A DNA stretch of 64,000 nucleotides from Verrucomicrobiia bacterium. Its GTDB lineage: Bacteria; Verrucomicrobiota; Verrucomicrobiia; Limisphaerales; CAIMTB01. The stretch's first letter is position 1, and each line of letters starts with the position of its first letter. The notes under the pieces are model-generated. The model had not been told where the DNA came from and did no database searches. It saw nothing but the letters and a program-made list of their open reading frames with translations. Below are positions 16,990-24,295 of this stretch, in pieces. The position numbers were made by a program, and so were the translations under genes. The stretch lies in contig JAHCBA010000002.1 in NCBI GenBank assembly GCA_019634625.1, positions 204,114 to 268,113 of the forward strand. The letters run 5' to 3'.

Positions 16990-17807
16990 GCCAGCTCCGC
17001 CAGGCGCCCTTCGAGCATCCGGTTGAGGAAATAGAACGCCACCCCGGACCCGATGTAGGCGATGCCCTCCCATCCCCGCCCGCCGTCGGCGCCCGAGGTC
17101 AGCAGGCGATTCTGTCCGAGGGTGAACAACTCGCGCACCCCCAGCAGGACGGCCACGCCACCCACCGCCACCAGCCCGTGCCGCCATCCGTAGAAATCGC
17201 CCGCCACCGCCTCGGTCAGGACCCAGGCTGCCACCAGGGCGTAGATGGCTGCCGCCCGCGCCTCTGGGAGGCGCCGGTCGCGGCGAATCCGCAACCGGGT
17301 GGGGCCGGGTTCCCGCCAGAAGAACAACGCCATCGCCCCGAGCCAGGCCAGCCAGCCGGCGAAGAAGAAGCCGACCGGGATCCACCAGCCGCCTTCGTCG
17401 TCGCCGGTGGGGTCCGCTTCGCCCCAGAGGCAGCCTCCGAAGATCATGCCGGTTCCCAGCACCATGGCCGCAGCGAGCCGTGCGGCGGCGGGATTGGCCC
17501 GCTCGACGACGTCCACGCGGAGGCGCACGCCAAAGAAGCGGGCGGCGAGGACGCCGAAGCCGCGCACGGCGGCGAAGCCCATCAGGAGATAGAACGCCAC
17601 GTAGATCCCCTGCACGCTGGGATCGGCGTAACGCATGAGCACCAGGAGCAGCCAGGCCATGGCGAGGATCATGGCCAGCCGGACCAGTCCGAGGCCTGCC
17701 GTACGCCGGAGGGCGAGGGGCGGCATCCAGGCGGTGCTGGTCAACCCGGTGCTCGCCGCCACCACCACGGCGCACGCCCCGGCCACAAAGACTTCGTCAC
17801 CTGACAT
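16986..17807 (-). CDS. Multi-pass membrane protein (DUF350/YjfL-like, tentative)
   Basis: The product is 273 residues from the ATG at 17807 (MSGDEVFVAG); an ATG at 17879 would add 24 residues of non-hydrophobic sequence. About seven hydrophobic segments are visible, including VFVAGACAVVVAAS, LAMILAMAWLLLVLM, GIYVAFYLLMGFAAV, VGFFFAGWLAWLGAMALFFW and VAVGGVAVLLGV. ERANPAAARLAAAMVLGTGMI resembles the conserved core of UPF0719/DUF350 proteins. In E. coli, YjfL (DUF350) sits beside the GSP synthase-like YjfC, and the same association appears here with a 4-bp overlap. It probably acts in the inner membrane as part of an envelope-stress type unit. Confidence 0.72.
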   Translation of the reverse strand: MSGDEVFVAGACAVVVAASTGLTSTAWMPPLALRRTAGLGLVRLAMILAMAWLLLVLMRYADPSVQGIYVAFYLLMGFAAVRGFGVLAARFFGVRLRVDVVERANPAAARLAAAMVLGTGMIFGGCLWGEADPTGDDEGGWWIPVGFFFAGWLAWLGAMALFFWREPGPTRLRIRRDRRLPEARAAAIYALVAAWVLTEAVAGDFYGWRHGLVAVGGVAVLLGVRELFTLGQNRLLTSGADGGRGWEGIAYIGSGVAFYFLNRMLEGRLAELA

Positions 17808-17967
17808 GGCTTGTTGGTTTCCGTTCCCCTGCGTTGCCGGCTCCCGGCTGGGCGGCCATGCGTTGGTCACGTTCGTCACGTTCGTCGCGGTGGCCGGTTC
17901 GGGACGCGCCGAGTATCTCGATTCGCGTCACGCTGACAAGGGGCGGGTCTGGGGATCGGGTGCTGCA

Positions 17968-18130
17968 CGGTGCATCCCGGAGGTGTGGGTAGAGGCGCGA
18001 ACTTCGCGAAGCATCGCCTCGGAGGGCCGAGTTCCACGAGGCCGCAGGGGTGGGGTGCTTTGGGTTGTGGACTCGCGGAGCTCGTCCCTCCGATTCACTG
18101 CCTCCTCACCGACAACTTGGGGATGCACCG
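17968..18130 (+). repeat. 160-bp interspersed repeat, copy B (full length, 163 bp)
   Basis: The ends CGGTGCATCCC and GGGATGCACCG type (left 17968, right 18130) are inverted repeats; the arms extend imperfectly inward (GGTGTGGGT with ACCGACAACTT). The inner core has CTCGGAGGGCCGAGTTCCAC, GAGGCCGCA and GGACTCGCGGAGCTCGTCCC. The right end overlaps the last 7 sense codons of the parA-like gene, whose stop codon is inside the repeat. MITE-like, without coding content. Confidence 0.85.
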
Positions 18131-19122
18131 GGTGCCGCATCCTCCATCCGGGCGAGGATGCGCTGGGCAAGCTCTTCGAAGTCGCTGTAGGCGTCGCGAA
18201 CGGCGATGGCATGACTGCCAATGGCGCCATCAGCCGGGGTGAGATCGAAGAGGGGGCGACGGGCTTCCTGGGCCATGGGAACCAGACTTCGGAAATGTTT
18301 CAGTGTGGCGAGACAGTGCGGATCCGCTTGGGTGGGGAGGTCCGTGCCCGGCTCCTGGAGGACGGTTTCGCGATAGACACCCGGCATGCGATTGACCCAC
18401 CGATCGTAGGCCTTTACGGGACGGCTCAGTCGGACATTGGCCTGCTGGACAACGTAGCCGAGAGGGTGCATGGCGGCGCGGGGAAGTCGGAAGTCAGGAT
18501 GGGGCCAGTTGTCGAGGCGTTTGTTCCACTGACTGCGCCAGGATCGAAGGGTTGGGCCCAGATTTCGGAGGCCTTGAAGCGAGTAGAGATCCGCCCCGAG
18601 GGGAATCACCACGTGGTCGGAGCCGATGAGCGCAGAACGGTTGATGGCACCCAGATTCGGCCCGACATCGGCGAGGATCAGGTCTGCCCGGACGCGTTCG
18701 GCCGCCCCCTGGGCGATCTGCCAAAAGGCCGTCTGAATGCGGAAGGGCCGATAGAGATTGCGATCGCCCATGCTCTCCGGCCAGCTCGTTGAGAGCGTCT
18801 CCTCAAAACTCGAGAGCGCAACGTCCCCAACCACGAGGTGAAGTCGGTCGCTGAGAGCACGGAGAGCCGGTTGCTCGATGTCTCCCACGCGCATAAGCGG
18901 TTCGACCGCCTGGAACACGGTGCCCGGGCCATCCGGGCTGTTCCAGATACGCTCCATTTCGGTGTCATCGAGGAATGCCGCACTGAGGTTGGCCTGTGGA
19001 TCCAGGTCGAGGGCGACCACCTGCTTGCCGAGTCGCGCGAGCATCCAGGCGAGGTGATAGACGAGCGATGTTTTGCCGACGCCGCCCTTGTTGTTAAAGA
19101 ACGTGACGATGGGAACGCTCAT
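18106..19122 (-). CDS. ParA/Soj-family ATPase, partner of AlbA_2 protein
   Basis: The product is 338 residues. The deviant Walker A is FFNNKGGVGKTS (8-19) with the signature first Lys, and VVALDLDPQANLSAAF (about 35-50) follows. ADLILADVGPNLGAINRSALIGSDHVVIPLGADLYSLQGL is the Walker B/switch region. A longer C-terminal part follows, including AMHPLGYVVQQ. The last residues (GASPSCR) and the stop are supplied by repeat copy B, so the native C-terminus has been replaced. The start overlaps the stop of the AlbA_2 gene by 4 bp. No ParB gene or parS lies nearby. This suggests a non-segregation role, as in other accessory ParA/Schlafen-like pairs. Confidence 0.9.
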   Translation of the reverse strand: MSVPIVTFFNNKGGVGKTSLVYHLAWMLARLGKQVVALDLDPQANLSAAFLDDTEMERIWNSPDGPGTVFQAVEPLMRVGDIEQPALRALSDRLHLVVGDVALSSFEETLSTSWPESMGDRNLYRPFRIQTAFWQIAQGAAERVRADLILADVGPNLGAINRSALIGSDHVVIPLGADLYSLQGLRNLGPTLRSWRSQWNKRLDNWPHPDFRLPRAAMHPLGYVVQQANVRLSRPVKAYDRWVNRMPGVYRETVLQEPGTDLPTQADPHCLATLKHFRSLVPMAQEARRPLFDLTPADGAIGSHAIAVRDAYSDFEELAQRILARMEDAAPGASPSCR

Positions 19123-20338
19123 GGGGCAGGGCGAAGGCAGATAAGGACGTGATGGGCCGTGGCCTCGATCTCCATGGGAGGGTTGCCGTTGTCGGACAGT
19201 TCCTGACGGGCAATCGCGAGACCGACACCAAAACGCTGCACGAAGCCCAGCACGCGCATGGCTTCCGCCACGCCAGGATTGCGGTAGTCCACCAGTCCTG
19301 GACGGCCAAAGTTCTCGACCGTCACCAACCCGAACGGGCCTCCGGGACTCAGGATTTCAAGGCGATCGGTGAACCACAGGATTCGGATGGGTGCATGGGT
19401 CGCTTCGTAGGTGCGATGCATGACCGCATTACGGGTCAACTGGCGGAGTGCAGGCAGCGGATAGTCGGAAGAGCGACGTTCTGTGGGAGCTGAAGTGATG
19501 TCCACCCGGGTTCGCGTTTGTGCGGCGAGGACGAGATCCAGCTCCCTCAGCATCGATGGGAGGGGTCCTGAGATCCGTCGGGAGTCGCGCACGGGATCGC
19601 TGAGCCGTGGCCCATCCAACCGGAGGAACTGAACAAAGGCGCCAGCGATGTAATCCTCGGGTCGCGTGCCAAGGGTCAGGATTCCCATCACGGTCGGCAA
19701 TGGCTCGTTCACTCCGGTGATCATGCGACAGGCAGCAAGGCGCTCAGGGTAGCTTCGATCGTTGGCGGCAAGGACATCCGGTGCGAACGCGGCATGGAGG
19801 TAATCCTCCTCGAAGGATCGACGGTTGAGGTCGGAGAGGCTTGCCGAAAAGACAGGCTGCAAATCGAAAGGCAGGTCCCGATGACGGCGCCGTTCGTTGA
19901 GCAGGCGTTCGTCTTGGGCCGTGGCGATCGCCCGACGGGGCCCCACCCGGATCCAGATGCGTCCCCGGTAACGGACGGGCGGCGCGTCGGCGGGTTGGAC
20001 CGTCACGACGGCCATCGCCGCACCCCTGAGAATGCGTCTCTCGACCAGCAGGGTTGGCGGCGGGACGATCTGACCGTCCGTTTTCATGTCCGCGAGCGTC
20101 CGGAGCATTTCATCGGTGACCGGAAGGCCCGAAGGAGACCCGTCATCCCTGGCCCCGACGAAAAGAACGCCGGGCTGCCGATGGCCGGGAAGGTCATTGG
20201 CAAAGGCGCACACGGCCTGGCGTCCCTTGTCCGGCGCATCCCCGACCAGGCTTCCTTCCGCTCGACCCAATCCGATTCGAGGCTTGAGAGGAGCGACTCC
20301 AGCTCCGAATCCGAATGGCGCACCGGCCGGCTTTCCAT
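19119..20338 (-). CDS. AlbA_2 (Schlafen-like) ATP-binding protein, interrupted by a one-base frameshift
   Basis: Two frames together make one normal protein of about 406 residues. The first 33 codons (MESRPVRHSDSELESLLSSL, then ESDWVERKEAW) are in one frame. GDAPDKGRQAVCAFANDLPG and all the rest are in another. The join is at a run of four C on the plus strand (20240-20243); one more C would restore a single frame. Then come GVLFVGARDDGSPSGLPVTDE, PPVRYRGRIWIRVGPRRAIA, the C-terminal helix LPALRQLTRNAVMHRTYE, and ILWFTDRLEILSPGGPFG, the layout of AlbA_2 plus HATPase_c_4 proteins. A downstream start at 20270 would lose the N-terminal helix. It may be a sequencing error, a phase-variable tract or a true lesion. 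Confidence 0.82.
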
Positions 20339-20623
20339 GGGTTGACAGGGGTTATTGCTGGCAAAGCCGCACGCCTTCCCGCCCGTGCGTCAGGCCCGAG
20401 CCATCGGGCAGGAACGGGAAGGGATTCCATGACCCGCCGGCTGCCCGTTGCCTACCATGCGTGCGCTGGGCATGCCATTCATTCTGCGAAACGGACGGTG
20501 TGATATCGGAGGGCCGAGCTCTGCAAGGCCTCAGGGGAGCGGAGCGATGGGATGGAGGACTCGCGGAGCTCATCCCTCCGATTCGCTGCCTCCTCACCCA
20601 CACCTCGGAGATGCCCGTGGCTT
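20339..20623. other. Intergenic region with repeat copy C, no gene seen
   Basis: The stretch between the start of the AlbA_2 gene and the 3' end of the epimerase gene contains the truncated repeat at 20506-20617. The remaining 165 bp must hold the promoter of the AlbA_2/ParA unit. No clear -35/-10 pair was picked by eye. Confidence 0.5.
20506..20617 (+). repeat. 160-bp interspersed repeat, copy C (left-truncated)
   Basis: Contains TCGGAGGGCCGAGCTCTGC, GGACTCGCGGAGCTCATCCC and the right end CCTCACCCACACCTCGGAGATGC. The orientation is the same as copy B, which lies 2.4 kb away on the other side of the ParA/AlbA_2 module. The left terminal box is missing. Confidence 0.75.
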
Positions 20624-21487
20624 TCAGGGCTTCACCCAGGCGGCGTAGCCTTCGCGGAAGCTGGGATAACGCGGCTGCCAGCCGAGTTCGCGTCGGAGTC
20701 GGACGGTGTCGATCCGGCGGTTGGCGGTGCCGCGGGCCGAGCGGGCGGCACTGGCGGCGCTGCGATTCGGGAGGAATTCCGGGCCGAGACGTTCTGCCAG
20801 CCAGGCTTCGAACGCCTCCGCCCGGACAGGGGTGAGATCGGAGACGTTGTAGAGGCTGCCGGGGACGCCGCGTGCGGCGACGAGGAGGATCGCCTCCACC
20901 AGGTCGTCACGGTGGACCATGTTCAGCCAGCGTTGCGGATCGCCGGAGGGCCAGGGCGCGCCCCGGCGGAGCATCTCGACGCGGTTGCGGCCGGGTCCGT
21001 AGATGCCGGAGATGCGGAGGATCCGGGCGGGGAACCCTTCGGTGGCGGCCTGACGGAGGACACCTTCGGATTCGAGGAGGATGCGGGCGGTGGCGGATTC
21101 AGGGGTGGTGGGGGAGTCCTCGGTGACCCATGAGCCGTCGGTCTGGGCGTAGACGGCGGTGCTTCCGGTGAAGACGTAGGCGGACGGGGGGCGCGGACGG
21201 AGCCAGGCGAGGAGCTGCCGGGAACCTTCGAGGTAGGTGGCGCGGTAGGCGTCGGGATCGCCGGCGTCCGGGGCGCCGCAATGGACGACCCAGTCCCAGT
21301 CCGGGGTACGGGAGGCGAGGGAGGCGGCCTGGGTGAAGTCCGCGATCCAGGGTTCGATGCCGGCCTTGCGGAGGACGGAATCGGCGTCGGGGGAGCGGCG
21401 GAGGCCGGTGACATGATGGCCTTCGGTGGCGAGGCGGGCGCCGAGGGCGAGGCCGAGGTAACCGCAGCCAGCGAGGAGAATGCGCAT
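20624..21487 (-). CDS. NAD(P)-dependent epimerase/dehydratase-like SDR
   Basis: The product is 287 residues from the ATG at 21487 (MRILLAGCGYLGLALGARLATEGHHVTGLRRSPD). The ORF is open for another 1.2 kb upstream, but that is antisense to leuB. GCGYLGLALG is the atypical extended-SDR cofactor loop. YVFTGSTAVYAQTDGSWVTEDSP carries the active-site Ser/Thr region, while the usual YxxxK is not clear (the equivalent position has LESEGVLRQ), as in the YeeZ/WcaG-like atypical group. PARILRISGIYGPGR and YNVSDLTPV follow. Substrate unknown. It is divergent from leuB with 99 bp between start codons. Confidence 0.85.
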   Translation of the reverse strand: MRILLAGCGYLGLALGARLATEGHHVTGLRRSPDADSVLRKAGIEPWIADFTQAASLASRTPDWDWVVHCGAPDAGDPDAYRATYLEGSRQLLAWLRPRPPSAYVFTGSTAVYAQTDGSWVTEDSPTTPESATARILLESEGVLRQAATEGFPARILRISGIYGPGRNRVEMLRRGAPWPSGDPQRWLNMVHRDDLVEAILLVAARGVPGSLYNVSDLTPVRAEAFEAWLAERLGPEFLPNRSAASAARSARGTANRRIDTVRLRRELGWQPRYPSFREGYAAWVKP

Positions 21488-21586
21488 GGAAGGAGGATGG
21501 CGCCTGAAAACGCCTGTTGCCAGCCGGGGCGCGGCCGGTAGCCTGCGCCTCCCGCGTGTCGGGAGCGACGCGCCGGTCCACCACGA

Positions 21587-22645
21587 ATGAAAAGCTATCA
21601 GATTGCCGTGATCCCCGGGGACGGAACGGGGCCGGAAGTGACCCGTGAAGCGCTGAAGGTCCTCGACGCCGCGGCGCAGAAGTTCTCCCTGAAGTTCGAC
21701 TACACGCACTACGACCTGGGGGGCGACCGCTACCTGCGGACGGGCGAGGCGTTGCCGGACAGCGTGCTGGTCGAGTTGCGGAAGTTCCCGGCGATCCTGC
21801 TGGGCGCCATCGGGCATCCGGACGTGAAGCCCGGGATCCTCGAGAAGGGGATCCTGCTGCGGACCCGCTTCGAACTGGAGCAGTACATCAACCTCCGTCC
21901 GGTGAAGCTCTACGACGAGCGGTTCTGTCCGCTGAAGGACAAGAAGCCCGAGCACATTGATTTCGTGGTGGTGCGCGAGAACAACGAGGGGCTGTATGCG
22001 GGCGCGGGCGGCAGTCTGTTCAAGGGTTCGCCGCACGAGGTGGCGGTGCAGGAGAGCATCAACACCCGGCGCGGCGTCGAGCGTTGCCTGCGGTACGCCT
22101 TCGAGTTCACCCGGCGCCGGAACCGGGCGCGCAAGCTGACGTTGTGCGGCAAGACCAACGTCCTGACCTACGCCTTCGACCTGTGGTTCCGGGCCTTCGA
22201 GGAGCTGGGCCAGCAGGAGTACCCGGACGTGAACCGCGATTACGCCCACGTGGACGCCACGACCATGTGGTTCGTGAAGAACCCCGAGTGGTTCGATGTG
22301 ATCGTCACCGACAACATGTTCGGCGACATCATCACCGACCTCGGGGCCATGATCCAGGGCGGCATGGGGATCGCCGCCGGCGGCAACATCAACCCGACCG
22401 GCACGTCGATGTTCGAGCCGATCGGCGGCAGCGCCCCGAAGTACACCGGCAAGAACGTCATCAATCCGCTGGCCGCCATTGCCGCCGCCCAGATGCTCCT
22501 CGAGTTCCTGGGTGAAACGACGGCCGGCGAGGCCATCGAGAAGGCGATCATCGGGGTCGTGCGCGACAAGCTGAAGGACCTCGCCGCCGGCCGGATGGGG
22601 TATTCGACCAGCGAAGTCGGCGACCTGGTGGCGGCGGCCCTGTAA
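21587..22645 (+). CDS. leuB: 3-isopropylmalate dehydrogenase
   Basis: The product is 352 residues, the usual length for LeuB. It catalyses NAD-dependent oxidation and decarboxylation of 3-isopropylmalate in leucine synthesis, in the cytoplasm. Seen: IAVIPGDGTGPEV at the N-terminus, substrate-binding ELEQYINLRPVKLY, VVVRENNEGLYAG, KTNVL, and the metal/substrate motif DVIVTDNMFGDIITDLGAMIQGGMGIAAGGNINP. The C-terminal MFEPIGGSAPKYTGKNVINPLAAI is the cofactor region. Tartrate or isocitrate/homoisocitrate dehydrogenases are close relatives and cannot be fully excluded. No other leucine genes are adjacent. The next genes on the same strand are a WYL regulator (31 bp away) and an S26 peptidase. Confidence 0.85.
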   Translation: MKSYQIAVIPGDGTGPEVTREALKVLDAAAQKFSLKFDYTHYDLGGDRYLRTGEALPDSVLVELRKFPAILLGAIGHPDVKPGILEKGILLRTRFELEQYINLRPVKLYDERFCPLKDKKPEHIDFVVVRENNEGLYAGAGGSLFKGSPHEVAVQESINTRRGVERCLRYAFEFTRRRNRARKLTLCGKTNVLTYAFDLWFRAFEELGQQEYPDVNRDYAHVDATTMWFVKNPEWFDVIVTDNMFGDIITDLGAMIQGGMGIAAGGNINPTGTSMFEPIGGSAPKYTGKNVINPLAAIAAAQMLLEFLGETTAGEAIEKAIIGVVRDKLKDLAAGRMGYSTSEVGDLVAAAL

Positions 22646-22676
22646 GGCGCGGGCGGCGCGCCTGGCGCGGAACGTC

Positions 22677-23738
22677 ATGCCGGCCGCCCCGAAAAAAAAG
22701 CGACCCGCCTTACGGCGCCGCGGGCCGCGCCCTCCCCTCTCCTCGCGTCCGCCCCTGGATCGGATGATGCAGATCCACCGGGCGTTGCAGGCGGGGCATC
22801 ACCCGAACGCCACGCGGCTGGCGGGGGAACTGGAAGTGTGCGTGAAGACCGTCCACCGGGACATCGACTTCATGCGGGACCGGCTGGGGTTGCCGGTCGA
22901 GTACGATGCGGTCCGCAACGGCTACCGGTACACGGAGGAGGTGGGATCGTTCCCGTCGCTGCAGATCAGCGAGGGCGAGCTGTTTGCATTGATGGTGGCC
23001 GAGAAGGCCCTGCAACAGTACCGGGGCACACCGTTCGAGGAGCGGCTGGTGAGCGCCCTGCGGAAACTGGAACGGGCCCTGCCCGACACGGTGTCCCTGA
23101 ACCTGTCCGAGTGGGACCACGCGATCTCCTTCCGGACCAGTGCGGAACCGATCGTGGCCGCGGCGGTGATGGAGGGGCTGGCCGGGGCCATTCAGGAGCG
23201 GCGCCAGTTGCGGCTCCTTTACCGCAAGCCCGGGGCGCGGGAGGTGGAGCCGCGGGTGGTGGATCCGTACCAACTCGCGAACGTGAACGGGGACTGGTAC
23301 CTGTTTGCGTACGATCACCTGCGGAAAGCGATCCGGACCTTCGTGCCTGCGCGTGTCCTCGAGGCGACGCCCACCGGGGCCACCTTCAAGCGACCGGACC
23401 GCTTCGTCCTCGAGCGGCAGTTGCGGGACAGTTTTGGGATCTTCTCCAGCGACGGACGGTTCGAGGTGAGGATCCGCTTCGATGAGACCGTGGCGGATTA
23501 CATCCGGGAGAAGCGGTGGCATCCGTCGCAGCGGCTGACGGACCTGCCGGATGGCGGGCTGGAACTCCGGCTGAGTCTCGGAAGCCTGGTCGAGATCCAG
23601 CGCTGGGTGCTCGGTTGGGGCGGGCATGCGGTCGCCCTGGAACCGCCCGAACTGGTCGAGCAGGTCCGACAGGCGGCGGTGCGGATCCTGGAACGAGGTC
23701 AGGATCTGGCGGGATCGGGCGGCGAATCCCGCATGTAG
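22677..23738 (+). CDS. WYL-domain HTH transcriptional regulator
   Basis: The product is 353 residues. A basic, Pro-rich N-terminal tail (KKKRPALRRRGPRPP) precedes the winged HTH (MMQIHRALQAGHHPNATRLAGELEVCVKTVHRDIDFMRDRLGLPVEYD). ISEGELFALMVAEKALQQY is the linker, and the WYL domain (GAIQERRQLRLLYRKPGAREVEPRVVDPYQLANVNGDWYLFAYDH) follows. A WCX C-terminus ends LGWGGHAVALEPPELVEQVR. It probably binds DNA as a dimer or oligomer and responds to a ligand. It is 31 bp after leuB and 7 bp before the S26 peptidase start, suggesting one transcript. Confidence 0.92.
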   Translation: MPAAPKKKRPALRRRGPRPPLSSRPPLDRMMQIHRALQAGHHPNATRLAGELEVCVKTVHRDIDFMRDRLGLPVEYDAVRNGYRYTEEVGSFPSLQISEGELFALMVAEKALQQYRGTPFEERLVSALRKLERALPDTVSLNLSEWDHAISFRTSAEPIVAAAVMEGLAGAIQERRQLRLLYRKPGAREVEPRVVDPYQLANVNGDWYLFAYDHLRKAIRTFVPARVLEATPTGATFKRPDRFVLERQLRDSFGIFSSDGRFEVRIRFDETVADYIREKRWHPSQRLTDLPDGGLELRLSLGSLVEIQRWVLGWGGHAVALEPPELVEQVRQAAVRILERGQDLAGSGGESRM

Positions 23739-23745
23739 GGTCGAG

Positions 23746-24255
23746 GTGATCGGCGAAAGCATGAGCCCAACCTTCCGATCCGGGGATCTGCTGATCGTGA
23801 ACCGACTGGCCTACCGCGATGCCCCGCCCCGCCGGGGCGACGTGGTCGTGGCCTCGCACCGCGACGATACGCTGGTGAAAAGGGTGGTGGGCCTGCCGGG
23901 GGAGGAGGTCGAAGTCCGGCAGGGAACCCTGCTGATCGATGGGCGCCGCCTCGATCCGGACCACCCGATCCGGGAAGGCCTGCTGACCATCGGCCGGGGA
24001 CGGCTCGCCGAGGGGCGGTTTGCCGTCCTGGGCGACAACTTTGCCCTGCCGGCGAACCAGTTGGTGCACGCGGTGGTGGCGGAGGACCGGATTCAGGGGC
24101 GGGTGGTGGGGACGGTGCGGTGGTGGCGGTTCGGATGGGAGACGGACGAGCCGTCGGCGATCGAGACGGATAGGGGCCGGCTGGCCGGACGGTTGGCGCC
24201 GGACATCGAGACGGGGACGGCAAATGGGGATTCCCGGGCGGCACCCGCCGGATAG
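23746..24255 (+). CDS. S26-family signal peptidase-like protein without membrane anchor
   Basis: The product is 169 residues from a GTG at 23746 (V/MIGESMSPTFRSGDLLIVNRL). This start is chosen because the catalytic Ser5 of the SM.PT motif would be lost with the later ATG, and it lies 7 bp after the WYL stop. The general base is Lys45 in TLVKRVVGLPGEEVEV. FAVLGDNFALPANQLVHAVV corresponds to the C-terminal S26 box, though the usual SxDSR is changed. No transmembrane segment precedes Ser5, unlike LepB, and the C-terminus is Arg/Asp-rich. It may process a partner bound to the membrane or act in the cytoplasm. It lies between a WYL regulator and a Ser/Thr kinase. Confidence 0.8.
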   Translation: MIGESMSPTFRSGDLLIVNRLAYRDAPPRRGDVVVASHRDDTLVKRVVGLPGEEVEVRQGTLLIDGRRLDPDHPIREGLLTIGRGRLAEGRFAVLGDNFALPANQLVHAVVAEDRIQGRVVGTVRWWRFGWETDEPSAIETDRGRLAGRLAPDIETGTANGDSRAAPAG

Positions 24256-24295
24256 ACTCCGTCCACGGGCGTGCGACCCGGACGTTCCCCCGACC

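Noticed and set aside
17968-18242. Short ORFs with PLRPRGTRPSE or GPSSTRPQ peptides
   Set aside because: These peptides recur at every copy of the 160-bp repeat and come from repeat DNA, not from a conserved gene.
18106-19122. ParA gene as a chromosome partition gene
   Set aside because: No ParB gene is adjacent and its partner is an AlbA_2 protein; the parS-like site is 40 kb away in mnmG.
21488-22678. Upstream extension of the epimerase ORF through leuB
   Set aside because: The extra 397 codons are antisense to leuB; the Rossmann start MRILLAGCGYLG marks the true N-terminus.
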